A stretch of DNA of 6,686 nt, taken from NCBI GenBank assembly GCA_943356455.1, contig CALRFB010000031.1, positions 1 through 6,686 of the forward strand, given 5' to 3'. The notes below the pieces were generated by a model, which did not search any database, was not told the origin of the DNA, and saw only the letters and a program-made list of their open reading frames with translations. The position numbers and the translations under genes are program-made. Every line of letters begins with the position of its first letter. Position 1 is the first letter of the stretch. Of this stretch, positions 6,511-6,686 are shown one piece after another. This stretch comes from Candidatus Nomurabacteria bacterium (lineage in GTDB: Bacteria; Patescibacteriota; Minisyncoccia; Phycocordibacterales; UBA9973).

Positions 6511-6686
6511 GTATGAATTAATCCACGAGCAGCTTCCGCTACCCGTGCCTTGTTACGACTTATTCCCTGTCACCGAGCTTACCGTAGGCCCTCCTTATGG
6601 AGAGATTTCGGGTACTCCCGGCTCCCTTGACTTGACGGGCGGTGAGTACAAGACTTGAGAACGTATTCACCGCGGTATGTCTGACC
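6511..6686 (-). rRNA. 16S rRNA, 3' end (partial), atypical anti-SD tail
   Basis: The reverse complement holds the end of small-subunit rRNA: GTACTCACCGCCCGTC (near E. coli 1390-1407), a helix 44 arm, then AAGTCGTAACAAGG with the decoding-site adenines. Helix 45 is intact: CACGGGTAGC (6547-6538), loop GGAA (6537-6534), GCTGCTCGTG (6533-6524), ten pairs including two G-U wobbles. The tail then reads GATTAATTCATAC where E. coli has GATCACCTCCTTA, so the anti-Shine-Dalgarno CCTCC is missing. The end at 6511 is placed by aligning the 13-base E. coli tail and is approximate. The 5' part lies beyond the window. No tRNA, 23S or 5S follows within the 6.5 kb downstream. The roughly 300 bases from 6209 to 6510 hold only the hairpins, the terminator and the doubtful ORF listed here. 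Confidence 0.95.

Noticed and set aside
1..6686. Recoded TGA (code 25, as in Gracilibacteria and Absconditabacteria)
   Set aside because: All conserved proteins are complete without reading through TGA, and no TGA interrupts a conserved domain.
1..6686. CRISPR array, insertion sequence or prophage genes
   Set aside because: No regularly spaced repeats, transposase motifs or phage-like proteins are visible; the tandem repeats at 1-870 are protein domains.

Overview
The window looks like chromosomal DNA from a Candidate Phyla Radiation (Patescibacteria) bacterium, most likely from the Parcubacteria side. Three things suggest this. The first is a large surface protein of tandem Asp-rich and FN3-like modules with a C-terminal membrane anchor. 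The second is a divergent 16S rRNA 3' end with the CPR-type ACTCACCGCCCGTC variant and a single-gene context. The third is AT-rich intergenic DNA with mostly weak ribosome binding sites. The lineage call is inference. No in-frame TGA is needed in any gene, so the standard bacterial code fits.

Layout, left to right. Positions 1-1530 (+) hold the 3' part of a secreted, membrane-anchored modular surface protein. It ends at a bidirectional terminator (1543-1578), followed by an imperfect intergenic palindrome (1598-1695). Everything after that lies on the minus strand and is transcribed right to left: the 16S rRNA 3' end (6511-6686, running off the window), an rRNA trailer with hairpins and a terminator-like stem-loop (6266-6308), a membrane-anchored DUF192 protein (5690-6208), a possible 29-residue ORF (5581-5670), and the class I ribonucleotide reductase pair nrdA (2766-5537) and nrdB (1704-2711).

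The NrdA and NrdB products form one enzyme that makes deoxynucleotides. NrdB has the residue pattern of the Chlamydia trachomatis class Ic (Mn/Fe, radical-Tyr-less) R2 proteins: all six metal ligands are present and Phe116 sits at the radical-tyrosine position. NrdA has two N-terminal ATP cones and all catalytic cysteines.

The most unusual observation is at the 16S 3' end. Helix 45 is intact with its GGAA loop, but the following tail reads GATTAATTCATAC where GATCACCTCCTTA is expected, so the anti-Shine-Dalgarno core CCTCC is absent. No CCTCC-type tail appears in the roughly 300 bases downstream. In keeping with this, nrdA and the DUF192 gene have AT-rich leaders without a recognisable Shine-Dalgarno sequence. 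The one perfect AGGAGGT in the window, before nrdB, is spaced for a four-codon mini-ORF and not for nrdB. No 23S, 5S or tRNA gene follows 16S, so the rRNA genes appear unlinked here.
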